Positions 7,886 to 16,583 of a stretch of DNA of 64,000 nucleotides are shown here, one piece after another. Both the position numbers and the translations under genes were made by a program. The stretch lies in the NCBI RefSeq assembly GCF_003945765.1, contig NZ_CP027712.1:5952001-6016000 (forward strand), written 5' to 3'. How positions within the stretch are numbered: position 1 is the stretch's first letter; the number at the start of each line of letters is the position of its first letter. The DNA comes from Pseudomonas chlororaphis subsp. chlororaphis (GTDB lineage Bacteria; Pseudomonadota; Gammaproteobacteria; Pseudomonadales; Pseudomonadaceae). Under the pieces are notes generated by a model. That model saw only the letters and a program-made list of their open reading frames with translations. It was not told the origin of the DNA and did not search any database.

Positions 7886-8479
7886 TTAAGCCAGCACCAT
7901 CCGCCGCAGGGCGCTGCAATCCTCGGCATGCCAGTCGGCCAGCTCCGGCCACGGGTTATCCGGCAGGTTGACCAGCACCGTGTGGGTGCCCGCCGCGCGA
8001 CCGCAATCAAGGTCGAAGCGGTAGTCGCCGACCATCACCATTTCGGCGGGCGCCACCTCCCAGGCCGCGGCCAGCTTCAGCAAGCCGCCCGGGTGAGGCT
8101 TGGGTGGCGCTTCGTCGCGCCCCAGCACGTCCTCGACGGCAAAGCAGTCGGCCAGGCCGATGGCCTCCAGGGTGACATGGGCCAGCTCCCGCGCATTGCG
8201 GGTCAGGATGCCCAGGCGATAGCCCCGCGCCGCCAGCTCCCGCACCAGCTCCACCGCCCCCGGCGCCGGCCGCGAACCCAGCGCCAGGTCGCGTTCGTGC
8301 TCCAGCAGCCAGGCGTGTTTCGCCGCGGCTTCGGCGGCGGGCAAGGCCGCGAGGTGGGTCAGGATGTCGTGCTCCGGCGGGATCCCCAGAGCCTCGCGGA
8401 TGGCCGCGAAATCGTGCACGGCCACCGTCAGGGTGCCGTCCATGTCGAACACCCAATGCCGAACCTCGGCCAGGCTCAT
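7886..8479 (-). CDS. HAD-superfamily hydrolase (subfamily IA)
   Basis: A protein of 197 residues. It carries the four HAD motifs: I VFDMDGTL (Asp nucleophile and general acid), II LTRNA, III a lysine in PPKPHPGG, and IV VGDYRFDLDCG. The small cap between motifs I and II marks subfamily IA, phosphoglycolate-phosphatase-like enzymes that dephosphorylate small molecules. Its ATG overlaps the tesB stop by four bases (ATGA), so the two are one operon. The physiological substrate is not evident. Confidence 0.9.
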   Translation of the reverse strand: MSLAEVRHWVFDMDGTLTVAVHDFAAIREALGIPPEHDILTHLAALPAAEAAAKHAWLLEHERDLALGSRPAPGAVELVRELAARGYRLGILTRNARELAHVTLEAIGLADCFAVEDVLGRDEAPPKPHPGGLLKLAAAWEVAPAEMVMVGDYRFDLDCGRAAGTHTVLVNLPDNPWPELADWHAEDCSALRRMVLA

Positions 8480-9345
8480 GCCCAGTCCTTGCGGTGGCGG
8501 ATCAGGCCTTCCTGGGTCACCGACGCCACCAGTTGGCCGGCGCGGTTGAACACGCTGCCACGGGAGAAACCGCGGGAATTACCGGCCCACGGGCTGTCCA
8601 TGGCATACAGCAGCCAGTCGTCGGCGCGCAGGTCGGCATGGAACCACAAGGCGTGGTCGAGGCTGGCGACCTGCATGTCCTTCTGCCACACCGACTTGCC
8701 ATGGGGCAGCATCGAGGTGGTCAGCAGGCCGAAGTCCGAGGCGTAGGCCAGCAGGTATTTATGCAGTGCGGGAATGTCCGGCAGGCTGCCGTCGGCGCGG
8801 AACCAGACGTATTTGATCGGGTCCGCCGGCTGCGGGTTGTAGGGGTCTTTCTCGGTGACCGGGCGTACTTCGATAGGCTTGGGGCACAGCAGTTTTTCGC
8901 GCATGTGCTCAGGGATCAGGTGCGCGCGCTGCTGGGTGATCTCCAGCTCCGACGGCAGGTTTTCCGGGCCGACCACCTGGGGCATCGTGTCCTGGTGCTC
9001 GAAGCCTTCCTCGTCGTACTGGAACGAGGCGCTGCAGGTGAAGATCGGGTTGCCCTTCTGGATCGCCGTCACCCGGCGGGTGCTGAAACTGCCGCCATCG
9101 CGCACTCGATCGACCTGGTACACCACCGGCAACGCCGCGTCGCCCGGGCGCAGGAAATAACCGTGCAGCGAATGCACATGGCGGGCCTCTTCGACAGTCT
9201 GGCTGGCCGCGGACAGGGACTGACCCAATACCTGGCCGCCGAACAGCTGGCGGAAACCCAGGTCCTGGCTACGACCGCGAAACAGGTTTTCCTCGATCGG
9301 TTCCAGGGTCAACAGATCGACCAGATCATCCAACACGTGGCTCAT
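8476..9345 (-). CDS. tesB: Acyl-CoA thioesterase II
   Basis: A protein of 289 residues, close to E. coli TesB (286). It has the double-hotdog layout: N-terminal LVDLLTLEPIEENLFRG and GGQVLGQSLSAASQTV, C-terminal SLDHALWFHADLRADDWLLY. It hydrolyses medium- and long-chain acyl-CoA to free fatty acid and CoA in the cytoplasm. It is the first gene of a two-gene operon with the HAD phosphatase and ends with an ATGA overlap. The 101 bases before it, up to the GNAT gene, show nothing beyond a possible promoter. Confidence 0.96.
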   Translation of the reverse strand: MSHVLDDLVDLLTLEPIEENLFRGRSQDLGFRQLFGGQVLGQSLSAASQTVEEARHVHSLHGYFLRPGDAALPVVYQVDRVRDGGSFSTRRVTAIQKGNPIFTCSASFQYDEEGFEHQDTMPQVVGPENLPSELEITQQRAHLIPEHMREKLLCPKPIEVRPVTEKDPYNPQPADPIKYVWFRADGSLPDIPALHKYLLAYASDFGLLTTSMLPHGKSVWQKDMQVASLDHALWFHADLRADDWLLYAMDSPWAGNSRGFSRGSVFNRAGQLVASVTQEGLIRHRKDWA

Positions 9346-9446
9346 TCAGACTCTCCTCACACAGAGCAATGCCGCGCAGTCTTCGCTGCTGCGGTCGATT
9401 CAATCGGGTTCATACACATGGGCACACTCCAGATGCCCCCGACCTG

Positions 9447-10016
9447 CTATCCATGCAAGGTTTCCAACCATTGTTCGCGGTTGATGCGATACAGCACATG
9501 ATGACGCAGCGGATGCTCGCTGCCGAGCTTTGGGTGATCGAAATCGTCGTGCGCAGCGTGTTGCATGCCGATGGCCTGCATGACTTTCTGCGACGGCAGG
9601 TTGCTGGTGGTGGTGAAGGCAACGATCTCCTTCAGGGCCAGGCGATCGAAGCCACAGCGCAACGCGGTCCAGGCCGCTTCGCTGGCATAACCCAGGCCCC
9701 AGTGCTCGCGCGCCAGGCGCCAGCCGATTTCCACCGCCGGGGTGAACGGCGCCTCGAAGCCCACCACGCCCAGCCCGGTAAAACCGATAAAGGCCCCGGT
9801 ATCCTTGCGCTCCAGCGCCCACGTGCCAAAACCGTGCTCGGCGAAATGCCCACGGATCCGCCCGATCAGCGCAGCACTTTCCAGGCGGCTCAGGGGGGCC
9901 GGAAAATAACGCATCACCTGCGGGTCGGCACACATCGCCGCGAACGCCGGCAAATCCTCGTCGCGCCACTGGCGCAACAGCAGTCGAGCACTTTCGAGTT
10001 GCAGTATCGGCTCCAT
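9447..10016 (-). CDS. GNAT-family N-acetyltransferase (RimJ/RimL type)
   Basis: A protein of 189 residues. The acetyl-CoA-binding P-loop appears as REHWGLGYASEA, and the opening ESARLLLRQWRDEDLPAF is typical of the RimJ/RimL-like Acetyltransf_3 group, which acetylates protein N-termini or small amines. I chose the ATG at 10016 because GGAGGGG lies about five bases upstream; the frame is open to 10097. It is divergent from the deacetylase-like gene at 10091 with only 74 bases between, so the promoters are back to back. Confidence 0.88.
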   Translation of the reverse strand: MEPILQLESARLLLRQWRDEDLPAFAAMCADPQVMRYFPAPLSRLESAALIGRIRGHFAEHGFGTWALERKDTGAFIGFTGLGVVGFEAPFTPAVEIGWRLAREHWGLGYASEAAWTALRCGFDRLALKEIVAFTTTSNLPSQKVMQAIGMQHAAHDDFDHPKLGSEHPLRHHVLYRINREQWLETLHG

Positions 10017-10090
10017 CGTCCCCTCCATTTCCATGCGTGCCAGTCTACATCGCTGGTAGGATCCTTTTCGGATTCCTACATGAAATTGCC

Positions 10091-11011
10091 ATGCCACTGC
10101 CGCTGATCTACCACGACGACTACAGCCCTGAGTTCCCGGCGGAGCACCGCTTCCCCATGGACAAGTTTCGCCTGCTGCGCGACCACCTGGTGGACAGCGG
10201 CCTGACCCGCGATGCCGACCTGTTGCGCCCGGAACTATGCCCCAGGGAAATTCTCGCCCTGGCCCACGACCCTGGGTATATCGAACGCTATATGGCCGGC
10301 GAGTTGTCGCGGGAAGACCAGCGGCGCCTCGGCCTGCCCTGGAACGAAGCCCTGGCCCGGCGCACCGTGCGCGCCGTCGGCGGCTCGTTGCTGGCCGCCG
10401 AACAGGCCCTGGAGCATGGCCTGGCCTGTCACCTGGCAGGCGGTACCCATCACGCCCACTACGACCACCCGGCGGGCTTCTGCATCTTCAACGACCTGGC
10501 GGTGATCAGCCATTACCTGCTGGAAGCCGGTCGGGTCGGCCGGGTGCTGATCTTCGACTGCGACGTGCACCAGGGCGACGGCACCGCGCGGATTCTCGAA
10601 CATACCCCGGACGCCGTGACTGTCTCGCTGCACTGCGAAAAAAACTTCCCGGCGCGCAAGGCCACCAGCGACTGGGACATCCCCCTGCCGATGGGCATGG
10701 GCGACGCCGACTACCTGAAGGTGGTCGACGATGCGCTCAATTACCTGCTGCCGCTGTACCAGCCGGACCTGGTGCTGTACGACGCCGGGGTGGATGTGCA
10801 CCAGGACGATGCCCTGGGTTACCTGAAGCTGACCGACCAGGGCGTCGCCGCCCGCGACGAACAGGTGATGCGCCATTGCCTGGGCCGCGACATCCCGGTG
10901 CTCGGGGTGATCGGCGGCGGCTACAGCAAGGACCGCCAGGCCCTGGCCCGGCGCCACGGCATCCTCCACCACAGCGCACAACGGGTGTGGACGTCATTGG
11001 GTTGCCATTGA
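10091..11011 (+). CDS. Histone-deacetylase-family amidohydrolase
   Basis: A protein of 306 residues of the arginase/deacetylase fold. Zinc-site motifs are present: HHAHYDHPAGFCIFND, the metal-binding DCDVHQGDGTA and the late YDAGVDVHQDD. Bacterial members remove acetyl or acyl groups from lysine-like or polyamine substrates (acetoin-utilisation/acetylpolyamine amidohydrolase relatives). The ATG at 10091 precedes the conserved PLPLIYHDDY opening. A GNAT acetyltransferase is divergently transcribed next to it; an acetylation/deacetylation pairing is tempting but unproven. The substrate is unknown. Confidence 0.9.
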   Translation: MPLPLIYHDDYSPEFPAEHRFPMDKFRLLRDHLVDSGLTRDADLLRPELCPREILALAHDPGYIERYMAGELSREDQRRLGLPWNEALARRTVRAVGGSLLAAEQALEHGLACHLAGGTHHAHYDHPAGFCIFNDLAVISHYLLEAGRVGRVLIFDCDVHQGDGTARILEHTPDAVTVSLHCEKNFPARKATSDWDIPLPMGMGDADYLKVVDDALNYLLPLYQPDLVLYDAGVDVHQDDALGYLKLTDQGVAARDEQVMRHCLGRDIPVLGVIGGGYSKDRQALARRHGILHHSAQRVWTSLGCH

Positions 11012-11085
11012 AAAATCAGTGCCGCCGCATCATCAGGTTGTCATCAAAAGATGGGCGTCTTACCCCCAACCGCTGTGGAGCCGCT

Positions 11086-11094
11086 TGTGGATAA
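11086..11094 (-). promoter_or_regulatory. DnaA box, repeat unit 1
   Basis: TGTGGATAA on the + strand, that is TTATCCACA on the - strand, is an exact consensus DnaA box. It lies 57 bases into tandem unit 1. Confidence 0.5.
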
Positions 11095-11342
11095 CCTGCG
11101 CGTAAGCCGCTGCACGTCAGGCAATACAAGCCTTCCAGCCCACTGCTCATTTTTCGACCAACACCTGTAGCCGCTGCCGCAGGCTGCGATCGATCGGAAC
11201 GGTCGCTGGCGTCGGCACTCGCGCTGGAGGTCCTGCGGACCTGTCGCAGCCTGCGGCAGCGGCTACGGAAACGGGGGCCGGTCGCGTCATCAGATGGTCA
11301 TCAAAATATGGGCGTCTTACCCCCAACCGCTGTGGAGCCGCT

Positions 11343-11351
11343 TGTGGATAA
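11343..11351 (-). promoter_or_regulatory. DnaA box, repeat unit 2
   Basis: Exact TTATCCACA on the - strand, 257 bases from the unit 1 box and in the same orientation. Confidence 0.5.
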
Positions 11352-11599
11352 CCTGCGCGTAAGCCGCTGCACGCCAGGCAATACAAGCCTTCCAGCCCGC
11401 TGCTCATTTTTCGACCAACACCTGTAGCCGCTGCCGCAGGCGGCGATCGACCGGAACGGTCGCTGGCGTCGGCACTCGCGCTGGAGGTCCTGCGGACCTT
11501 GCGCAGCCTGCGGCAGCGGCTACAGAAATGGGGGCCGGTCGCGTCATCAGATGGTCATCAAAATATGGGCGTCTTACCCCCAACCGCTGTGGAGCCGCT

Positions 11600-11608
11600 T
11601 GTGGATAA
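11600..11608 (-). promoter_or_regulatory. DnaA box, repeat unit 3
   Basis: Exact TTATCCACA on the - strand, 257 bases from the unit 2 box and in the same orientation. Confidence 0.5.
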
Positions 11609-11844
11609 CCTGCGCGTAAGCCGCTGCACGCCAGGCAATACAAGCCTTCCAGCCCGCTGCTCATTTTTCGACCAACACCTGTAGCCGCTGCCGCAGGCTG
11701 CGATCGACCGGAACGGTCGCTGGCGGCGGCACTGGCGCTGGAGGTCCTGCGGACCTTGCGCAGCCTGCGGCAGCGGCTACAAAAACCTTCATCAGGCGGT
11801 CATGAAATTGTGGGCGCCTTACCCCCAATCTCTGTGGAGCGGCT

Positions 11845-11853
11845 TGTGGATAA
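11845..11853 (-). promoter_or_regulatory. DnaA box, repeat unit 4 (partial unit)
   Basis: Exact TTATCCACA on the - strand, 245 bases from the unit 3 box. It is kept intact although surrounding bases of this unit have diverged (for example CCAATCTCTGTGGAGCGG in place of CCAACCGCTGTGGAGCCG). Confidence 0.5.
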
Positions 11854-12015
11854 CCTGAGCGCAAGCCTCTGCAGCCCATGCCGTACAGGCCCTGCAGAGC
11901 ACTGAACGTTTTTTGATCAAACCCCTGCATAAGCCGCTGCGGGACGCATGGAGCATTGGCGACGGGCCTGCCTCGGGTAGAATGCCTGGCTTATTCCGCC
12001 ACGCCGCCGCCCGCC

Positions 12016-13257
12016 ATGACCTTATCCCGCACCACCCTGCCCCATCACGTCGCCATTATCGGTGGCGGCCCTGCCGGCCTGATGGCGGCCGAGGTGCTGA
12101 GCCTGGCGGGCCTGCGCGTCGATCTCTACGACGGCATGCCATCGGTAGGCCGCAAGTTCCTGCTGGCCGGGGTCGGCGGCATGAACATCACCCATTCCGA
12201 GGCCTACCCGGCCTTCCTCTCGCGTTATGCCGAACGGGCCCCACAGATGGCCCCGCTGTTGCGCGAGTTCGGCAGCGAGGCGTTGTGCCAATGGATTCAC
12301 GGCCTGGGCATCGAGACGTTCGTCGGCAGCTCGGGCCGGGTGTTCCCCACCGACATGAAAGCCGCGCCGTTGCTGCGCGTCTGGCTCAAGCGCCTGCGCG
12401 ATGCCGGCGTGGTTATCCACACCCGCCATCGCTGGCTCGGCTGGAATGTCGATGGCAGCCTGCGCATCCACAGCCCGGAAGGCGAGAAATCGGTTCAGGC
12501 CGACGCCCTGTTGCTCGCGCTGGGTGGCGGCAGCTGGTCGCGCCTGGGTTCGGATGGCGCCTGGATGCTGCCGCTGGAGCAGCGCGGCGTGCAACTGGCG
12601 CCCCTGCAACCGAGCAACTGCGGGTTCGAGGTGCAGGACTGGAGCGATCTGCTGCGCAGCAAGTTCGCCGGTGCCCCGCTGAAGAACGTGGCCATTGGCC
12701 TGAACGACGACATACCCCGCCTCGGCGAGTGCGTGATCACCACCACCGGGATCGAGGGCAGCCTGATCTACGCGTTGTCGGCGCCGATTCGCGAGGCAAT
12801 CAACAAGCACGGCACCGCCACGGTGCATATCGACCTGTTGCCGGGCAAACCCCATGACCGGATCCAGGCCGCGCTGAGCAAGCCACGGGGCTCGCGCTCC
12901 ATGGCCAAGCACCTGCACAGCCAGGTGGGCATCGAGGGGTTAAAAGCCGCGCTCTTGCGTGAACTGATCAGCGCCGACTGCTTCGCCGACCCGGCGCTGC
13001 TGGCCAGGGCGATCAAGGCCCTGCCGCTGACCCTGGTGAAAACCCGCCCCCTGGACGAAGCCATCAGCAGCGCTGGCGGCGTGACGTTCGAGGCCATGGA
13101 TCAACGCCTGATGCTCAAGCAATTGCCCGGCGTGTTCTGCGCCGGGGAGATGCTCGACTGGGAGGCGCCCACCGGCGGCTACCTGCTCACCGCGTGTTTC
13201 GCCAGCGGGCGGGCAGCCGGGTTGGGGATGCTCGAGTGGTTGCGGGAAAAGGCCTGA
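12016..13257 (+). CDS. NAD(P)/FAD-dependent oxidoreductase, HI0933/BaiN-like (TIGR03862 group)
   Basis: A protein of 413 residues. It opens with the FAD-binding motif HVAIIGGGPAGLMAAEVLSL and then GRKFLLAGVGGMNITHSE. It ends with the GVTFEAMDQRLMLKQLPG and FCAGEMLDWEAPTGGY segments that define the HI0933-like flavoprotein family. These proteins are predicted flavin oxidoreductases; the related BaiN acts on bile acid intermediates, but the role in Pseudomonas is unknown. ATG 12016 was chosen because it lies about 11 residues before the Rossmann strand. It stands alone between the tandem array and a REP block. Confidence 0.88.
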   Translation: MTLSRTTLPHHVAIIGGGPAGLMAAEVLSLAGLRVDLYDGMPSVGRKFLLAGVGGMNITHSEAYPAFLSRYAERAPQMAPLLREFGSEALCQWIHGLGIETFVGSSGRVFPTDMKAAPLLRVWLKRLRDAGVVIHTRHRWLGWNVDGSLRIHSPEGEKSVQADALLLALGGGSWSRLGSDGAWMLPLEQRGVQLAPLQPSNCGFEVQDWSDLLRSKFAGAPLKNVAIGLNDDIPRLGECVITTTGIEGSLIYALSAPIREAINKHGTATVHIDLLPGKPHDRIQAALSKPRGSRSMAKHLHSQVGIEGLKAALLRELISADCFADPALLARAIKALPLTLVKTRPLDEAISSAGGVTFEAMDQRLMLKQLPGVFCAGEMLDWEAPTGGYLLTACFASGRAAGLGMLEWLREKA

Positions 13258-13271
13258 ACCCGGCCTACGCC

Positions 13272-13416
13272 CTGTAGCCGCTGCCGAGCGAAGCGAGGCT
13301 GCGAACGGCCGCGCAGCGGCCGCCAAAGCAAACGCCCCGGCTTCTCCAGGAGAACCGGGTCGTTTGGTTTTACGAGGACTGCGTCCTCGATCGCAGGCTG
13401 CGCCAGCGGCTACAGG
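13272..13416. repeat. REP elements between convergent genes
   Basis: Two inverted REP cores at about 13272-13308 (TGTAGCCGCTGCCGAGCG...) and 13390-13416 flank a 13326-13371 segment (CCCCGGCTTCTCCAGGAG, AACCGGGTCG). The block separates the convergent BaiN-like gene and rhlE and may act as a transcript barrier. Confidence 0.75.
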
Positions 13417-13435
13417 GGCGGTGTTGGCCTCTGGC

Positions 13436-14770
13436 TTACGGCTTGCGCTTGCGCGGCCCGGTGTTGAACGCCGGCACCTTGCGCACCGGTTTCACCGCCG
13501 GGGCTTCGGCCACTTCGCCGCTGTCCACCCACTTGCCCAGGTTGCGCTTGCCGCCACCGCCGGAAGTCTTGGGTTTCTTCGGCTTTTTCGGCTTCTTGAT
13601 CACCTGGCCGCTGGCGTCGGTTTCCGGCACCCGGTGCTCCGGAATGAAGTCCGGTTCGTCATGACGCTTGAGGGTCTGGCGGGTCAGCATCTCGATGGCC
13701 GACAGCAGGTTCACTTCATCGGCGCACACCAGCGAGATCGCCTCACCGGTGGAGCCGGCGCGGCCGGTGCGGCCGATGCGGTGGATGTAATCCTCGGCGA
13801 CGATCGGCAGGTCGAAGTTGACCACCAGCGGCAAGTCCTCGATGTCCAGGCCACGGGCCGCGACATCGGTGGCCACCAGGATCTGGATCTCGCTGGCCTT
13901 GAAGCGGTCCAGCGCCCGCTGGCGAGTAGCCTGGGGCTTGTCGCCATGGATGCCGTCGGCGTTCACGCCCTGGCCCTGCAGCCTTTCCACCAGCGCGTCC
14001 ACGCCGTTGCGGGTCTTGGCGAACACCAGCACCTGCTTCCAGCGGTTCTTGCGCAGCAGGTGGCTGAACAGCTCCGGCTTGCGCTTCTTGTCCACCGTCA
14101 CCACCCATTGCTTGACGGTGTTGGCGGCAACGTTGCGCGGGCTGACTTCGATGCTCAGCGGGTCGTTGAGCATCTGCCCGGCCAGCAGGCGGATGTCATC
14201 GGAGAAGGTCGCGGAGAACAGCAGGGTCTGACGCTTTTTTGGCAGGGCGCGATAAATGTTCGCCAGCTCTTCGGAAAAACCCAGGTCGAGCATGCGGTCG
14301 GCTTCGTCCAGCACCAGGGTCTGCAACTGGTTGAACTTCAGCGCGTTCTGGCGAAACAGATCGAGCAGGCGGCCCGGCGTGGCCACCAGCAGGTCAACGC
14401 CGCCGCGCAGCTTCATCATTTGCGGATTGATGCTGACGCCGCCGTACACCGCGTAAGTGCGCAGCGGCAGGTTCTCGGCGTACTGGCGCACCGCTTCGTG
14501 CACCTGTTCGGCCAGTTCGCGGGTCGGCACCAGAATCAGGGCGCGCACCGAGTTGGCGGAGACTTTCGGCCCTTCCATGGCCAGCAACTGCAACAGCGGC
14601 AAGGCGAAGCCGGCGGTCTTGCCGGTGCCGGTCTGGGCCGCGGCCATCAGGTCGCGACCGCCCAGAACCGCCGGAATGGCTTGCGCCTGCACCGGTGTCG
14701 GGGTCTGGTAGCCAAGCGTTTCGAGGGCGCGCAGCAAGGGTTCGATCAGGCCAAGAGTGGCGAATGTCAT
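13436..14770 (-). CDS. rhlE: ATP-dependent DEAD-box RNA helicase RhlE
   Basis: A protein of 444 residues. The helicase core has Q motif ([15 protein letters not shown]), motif [10 protein letters not shown], motif II DEAD, motif III SAT and motif [13 protein letters not shown] basic, disordered C-terminal tail (about 385-444, [10 protein letters not shown] and GGGGKRNLG) is typical of RhlE proteins and helps RNA binding. It unwinds RNA structure in ribosome assembly and mRNA decay. It is monocistronic and divergent from a membrane protein gene at 14983. Confidence 0.95.
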   Translation of the reverse strand: MTFATLGLIEPLLRALETLGYQTPTPVQAQAIPAVLGGRDLMAAAQTGTGKTAGFALPLLQLLAMEGPKVSANSVRALILVPTRELAEQVHEAVRQYAENLPLRTYAVYGGVSINPQMMKLRGGVDLLVATPGRLLDLFRQNALKFNQLQTLVLDEADRMLDLGFSEELANIYRALPKKRQTLLFSATFSDDIRLLAGQMLNDPLSIEVSPRNVAANTVKQWVVTVDKKRKPELFSHLLRKNRWKQVLVFAKTRNGVDALVERLQGQGVNADGIHGDKPQATRQRALDRFKASEIQILVATDVAARGLDIEDLPLVVNFDLPIVAEDYIHRIGRTGRAGSTGEAISLVCADEVNLLSAIEMLTRQTLKRHDEPDFIPEHRVPETDASGQVIKKPKKPKKPKTSGGGGKRNLGKWVDSGEVAEAPAVKPVRKVPAFNTGPRKRKP

Positions 14771-14982
14771 GGGGATACCGTAGGGAGATTGTCAGCGCAG
14801 GTGTGCAATGGGCGGCAGTTTACCCTAATTCAGGCGGGTTTCTTTGGGCTGACGAGTTGTCCCGCAACAGGTCGCCAGCTGGCGGGCATGAAGAATGCGG
14901 GTGGACGCGCCTTGAGGTACGGGAGGAGAATTCAGCCCCTTTTTCCCTATCGCACCTTTGAAGATCCAGGAGCCTGACCTGT

Positions 14983-15438
14983 ATGGATACACCCAACCCC
15001 TTCCAGACACCGACCGCCGAATTGCAGACCCCGGCAGCGACTGCGCCATTGCGCCTGTACAGCATCAACGCTGTCGGCCTTGCCACCTTCCTCGGCACTT
15101 CCGTGGCGGGGTCCTACATGATCGCCGCCAACCTCAAGGCGCTCGGCCGTGAAAGCGAAGTGAAGAAGGCCTGGTACATCGGTATCGGCCTGCTCATCCT
15201 GATGATGGTGCTGGGCGCGGTGCTGCCGGAAAGCGTTCCAGCCGTGGTCTTCGTACTGCCACCGATTTTTGCGATGAACACCTACGCACGCCAGCTCTTC
15301 GGTCCGGTCGTCATCGAACACAAACTCAGCAAGGGGCCTTTCTTCTCGTTGTGGCGCGTCGCCGGGATCAGCCTGCTGTTCATGCTGGTCTTCGTCCTGG
15401 TGCTGCTAGCGCTGGTGATGCTGTCCAACCCGGACTGA
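14983..15438 (+). CDS. Conserved hypothetical membrane protein
   Basis: A protein of 151 residues that I do not recognise as a named family. A polar start (about 1-25) is followed by four probable hydrophobic segments: VGLATFLGTSVAGSYMIAAN, GIGLLILMMVLGAVLP, SVPAVVFVLPPIFAMNTYA and ISLLFMLVFVLVLLALVMLS. The protein is therefore an inner-membrane protein with little outside the membrane. It is divergent from rhlE and ends at a strong terminator (15455-15485) shared with the convergent exporter gene. Confidence 0.75.
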   Translation: MDTPNPFQTPTAELQTPAATAPLRLYSINAVGLATFLGTSVAGSYMIAANLKALGRESEVKKAWYIGIGLLILMMVLGAVLPESVPAVVFVLPPIFAMNTYARQLFGPVVIEHKLSKGPFFSLWRVAGISLLFMLVFVLVLLALVMLSNPD

Positions 15439-15454
15439 GTACGACAGGCTGGAA

Positions 15455-15485
15455 CAAAAAACGCCGGGCAATGCCCGGCGTTTTT
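15455..15485. terminator. Bidirectional intrinsic terminator
   Basis: The stem CGCCGGGCA/TGCCCGGCG has a minimal loop, an A-run before it and five T residues after it, so it can act on both strands. It separates the convergent membrane-protein gene (ends 15438) and the DMT exporter gene (ends 15508). Confidence 0.92.
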
Positions 15486-15507
15486 GATCATGCGCCAACA
15501 GGCCATT

Positions 15508-16422
15508 TCAAGCGGTGGCTTCTTCCTGTATTGCGGTGGCTTTTGGCTTGCGCCACTGCGGCAGGCCGATCAACACCACGGCACTGATGATCACCACCAT
15601 CGCCAGCGCCTCCTCCAGGCCGATGGTCTCGCCGACAAACACAATCCCCAGCAGCACCGCTACCGCCGGGTTGACGTAGGCATAGCTGGTGGCCGCCGCC
15701 GGACGCACATGCTTGAGCAAGTACATGTAGGCGTTGAAGGCGATGATCGAGCCGAAGCCGATCAGGTACGCCAGGGCTGCCCAGCCTTCGATCGGCGGAA
15801 CGGCGGCCAGTTGCTCGCCGCTCAACCAGCTGCCGATCAGCAGCACCACGCCGCCCACCAGCATCTCGACGGCACTGGCCATCGCCCCTTGCGGCAACGG
15901 CAGGTGCTTGCTCCACACCGAACCGAAGGCCCAGGCCGCCGCCGCGAACACCAGCAAGGCCGCGCCGGTCGGGCTCGACTGCAGGTTGGAGCCGAGGTTG
16001 AGCATGGCGATGCCGATCAGCCCGAGGACGATCCCCGCCCATTCCAGGCGAGTGTTGCGCGCGCCCCAGAAGTAACCGCACAGCAGGGTGAACAGCGGCA
16101 CCGTGGCCACCGCCAGGGCCGCCACTCCGGACGCCACGCCCATGTGTTCGGCGACAGTGACCGCGCCATTACCGCAGCTCAACAGCAGGATGCCGATCAC
16201 CCCCGCCGCCCGCCACTGCGCCCAGGTCGGCGCCGGCGCCCCGCGCCAACGCAGGAAGCCGTACATCAGGCTGCCGGCGATAACGAAACGGATGCCGGCG
16301 AGCATCAGCGGCGGCCAGTATTCGACACCGATACGGATCACCAGGTAGGTCGACCCCCAGATCACGTACAACGCAAAAAAGGCGGCAATCAGGGGCAAGG
16401 GGAAACGGCGTAGGCCAGGCAT
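15508..16422 (-). CDS. yedA: EamA/DMT-family transporter, YedA-like
   Basis: A protein of 304 residues, the length of ten-helix drug/metabolite exporters. Two EamA repeats are visible: the first from IAAFFALYVIWGSTYLVIRI, the second from LLVFAAAAWAFGSVWSKHLP, ending in the AAATSYAYVNPAVAVLLGI and FVGETI motifs conserved in the family. It is an inner-membrane exporter of amino acids or metabolites; the substrate is unknown. A divergent Lrp-type regulator at 16584 may control it, an arrangement common for amino-acid exporters. Confidence 0.88.
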   Translation of the reverse strand: MPGLRRFPLPLIAAFFALYVIWGSTYLVIRIGVEYWPPLMLAGIRFVIAGSLMYGFLRWRGAPAPTWAQWRAAGVIGILLLSCGNGAVTVAEHMGVASGVAALAVATVPLFTLLCGYFWGARNTRLEWAGIVLGLIGIAMLNLGSNLQSSPTGAALLVFAAAAWAFGSVWSKHLPLPQGAMASAVEMLVGGVVLLIGSWLSGEQLAAVPPIEGWAALAYLIGFGSIIAFNAYMYLLKHVRPAAATSYAYVNPAVAVLLGIVFVGETIGLEEALAMVVIISAVVLIGLPQWRKPKATAIQEEATA

Positions 16423-16583
16423 GGGAAGCTCGAAGACAGGACGAGGGAGAGGGTTATTCTAGAAAGCCGGCCGGCGGAACTTAAGTTACAAAACCTGTTT
16501 AAAGCATCGGTACACTTTTCAAAACATGGAGATTCTGGCTATAAACCATGCTTTCGAAAGTCGCTGAGTTTGGGAGCCTTATC

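Larger units (their letters stand above)
11030..11943. repeat. Tandem array of 245-257-bp units, each with a perfect DnaA 9-mer; first three also carry a REP pair
   Basis: The units start at TCATCAG at 11030, 11287, 11544 and 11789, spaced 257, 257 and 245 bases; the fourth is partial and ends about 11943. Units 2 and 3 are nearly identical. Each contains CCGCTTGTGGATAACCTG (GGCTTG... in unit 4), in which TGTGGATAA is the exact reverse complement of the DnaA box TTATCCACA. In the first three units a REP inverted pair follows: arm GTAGCCGCTGCCGCAGG, an approximately 50-base centre, then the complementary arm. The array fills nearly all of the gene-free stretch 11012-12015. Confidence 0.9.

Noticed and set aside
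11147..11930. Three consecutive leftward open frames of 86-89 codons in the tandem array, each overlapping the next as ATGA
   Set aside because: The frames follow from the 257-base repeat length; they have no ribosome-binding site, read through REP stems and encode low-complexity peptides.
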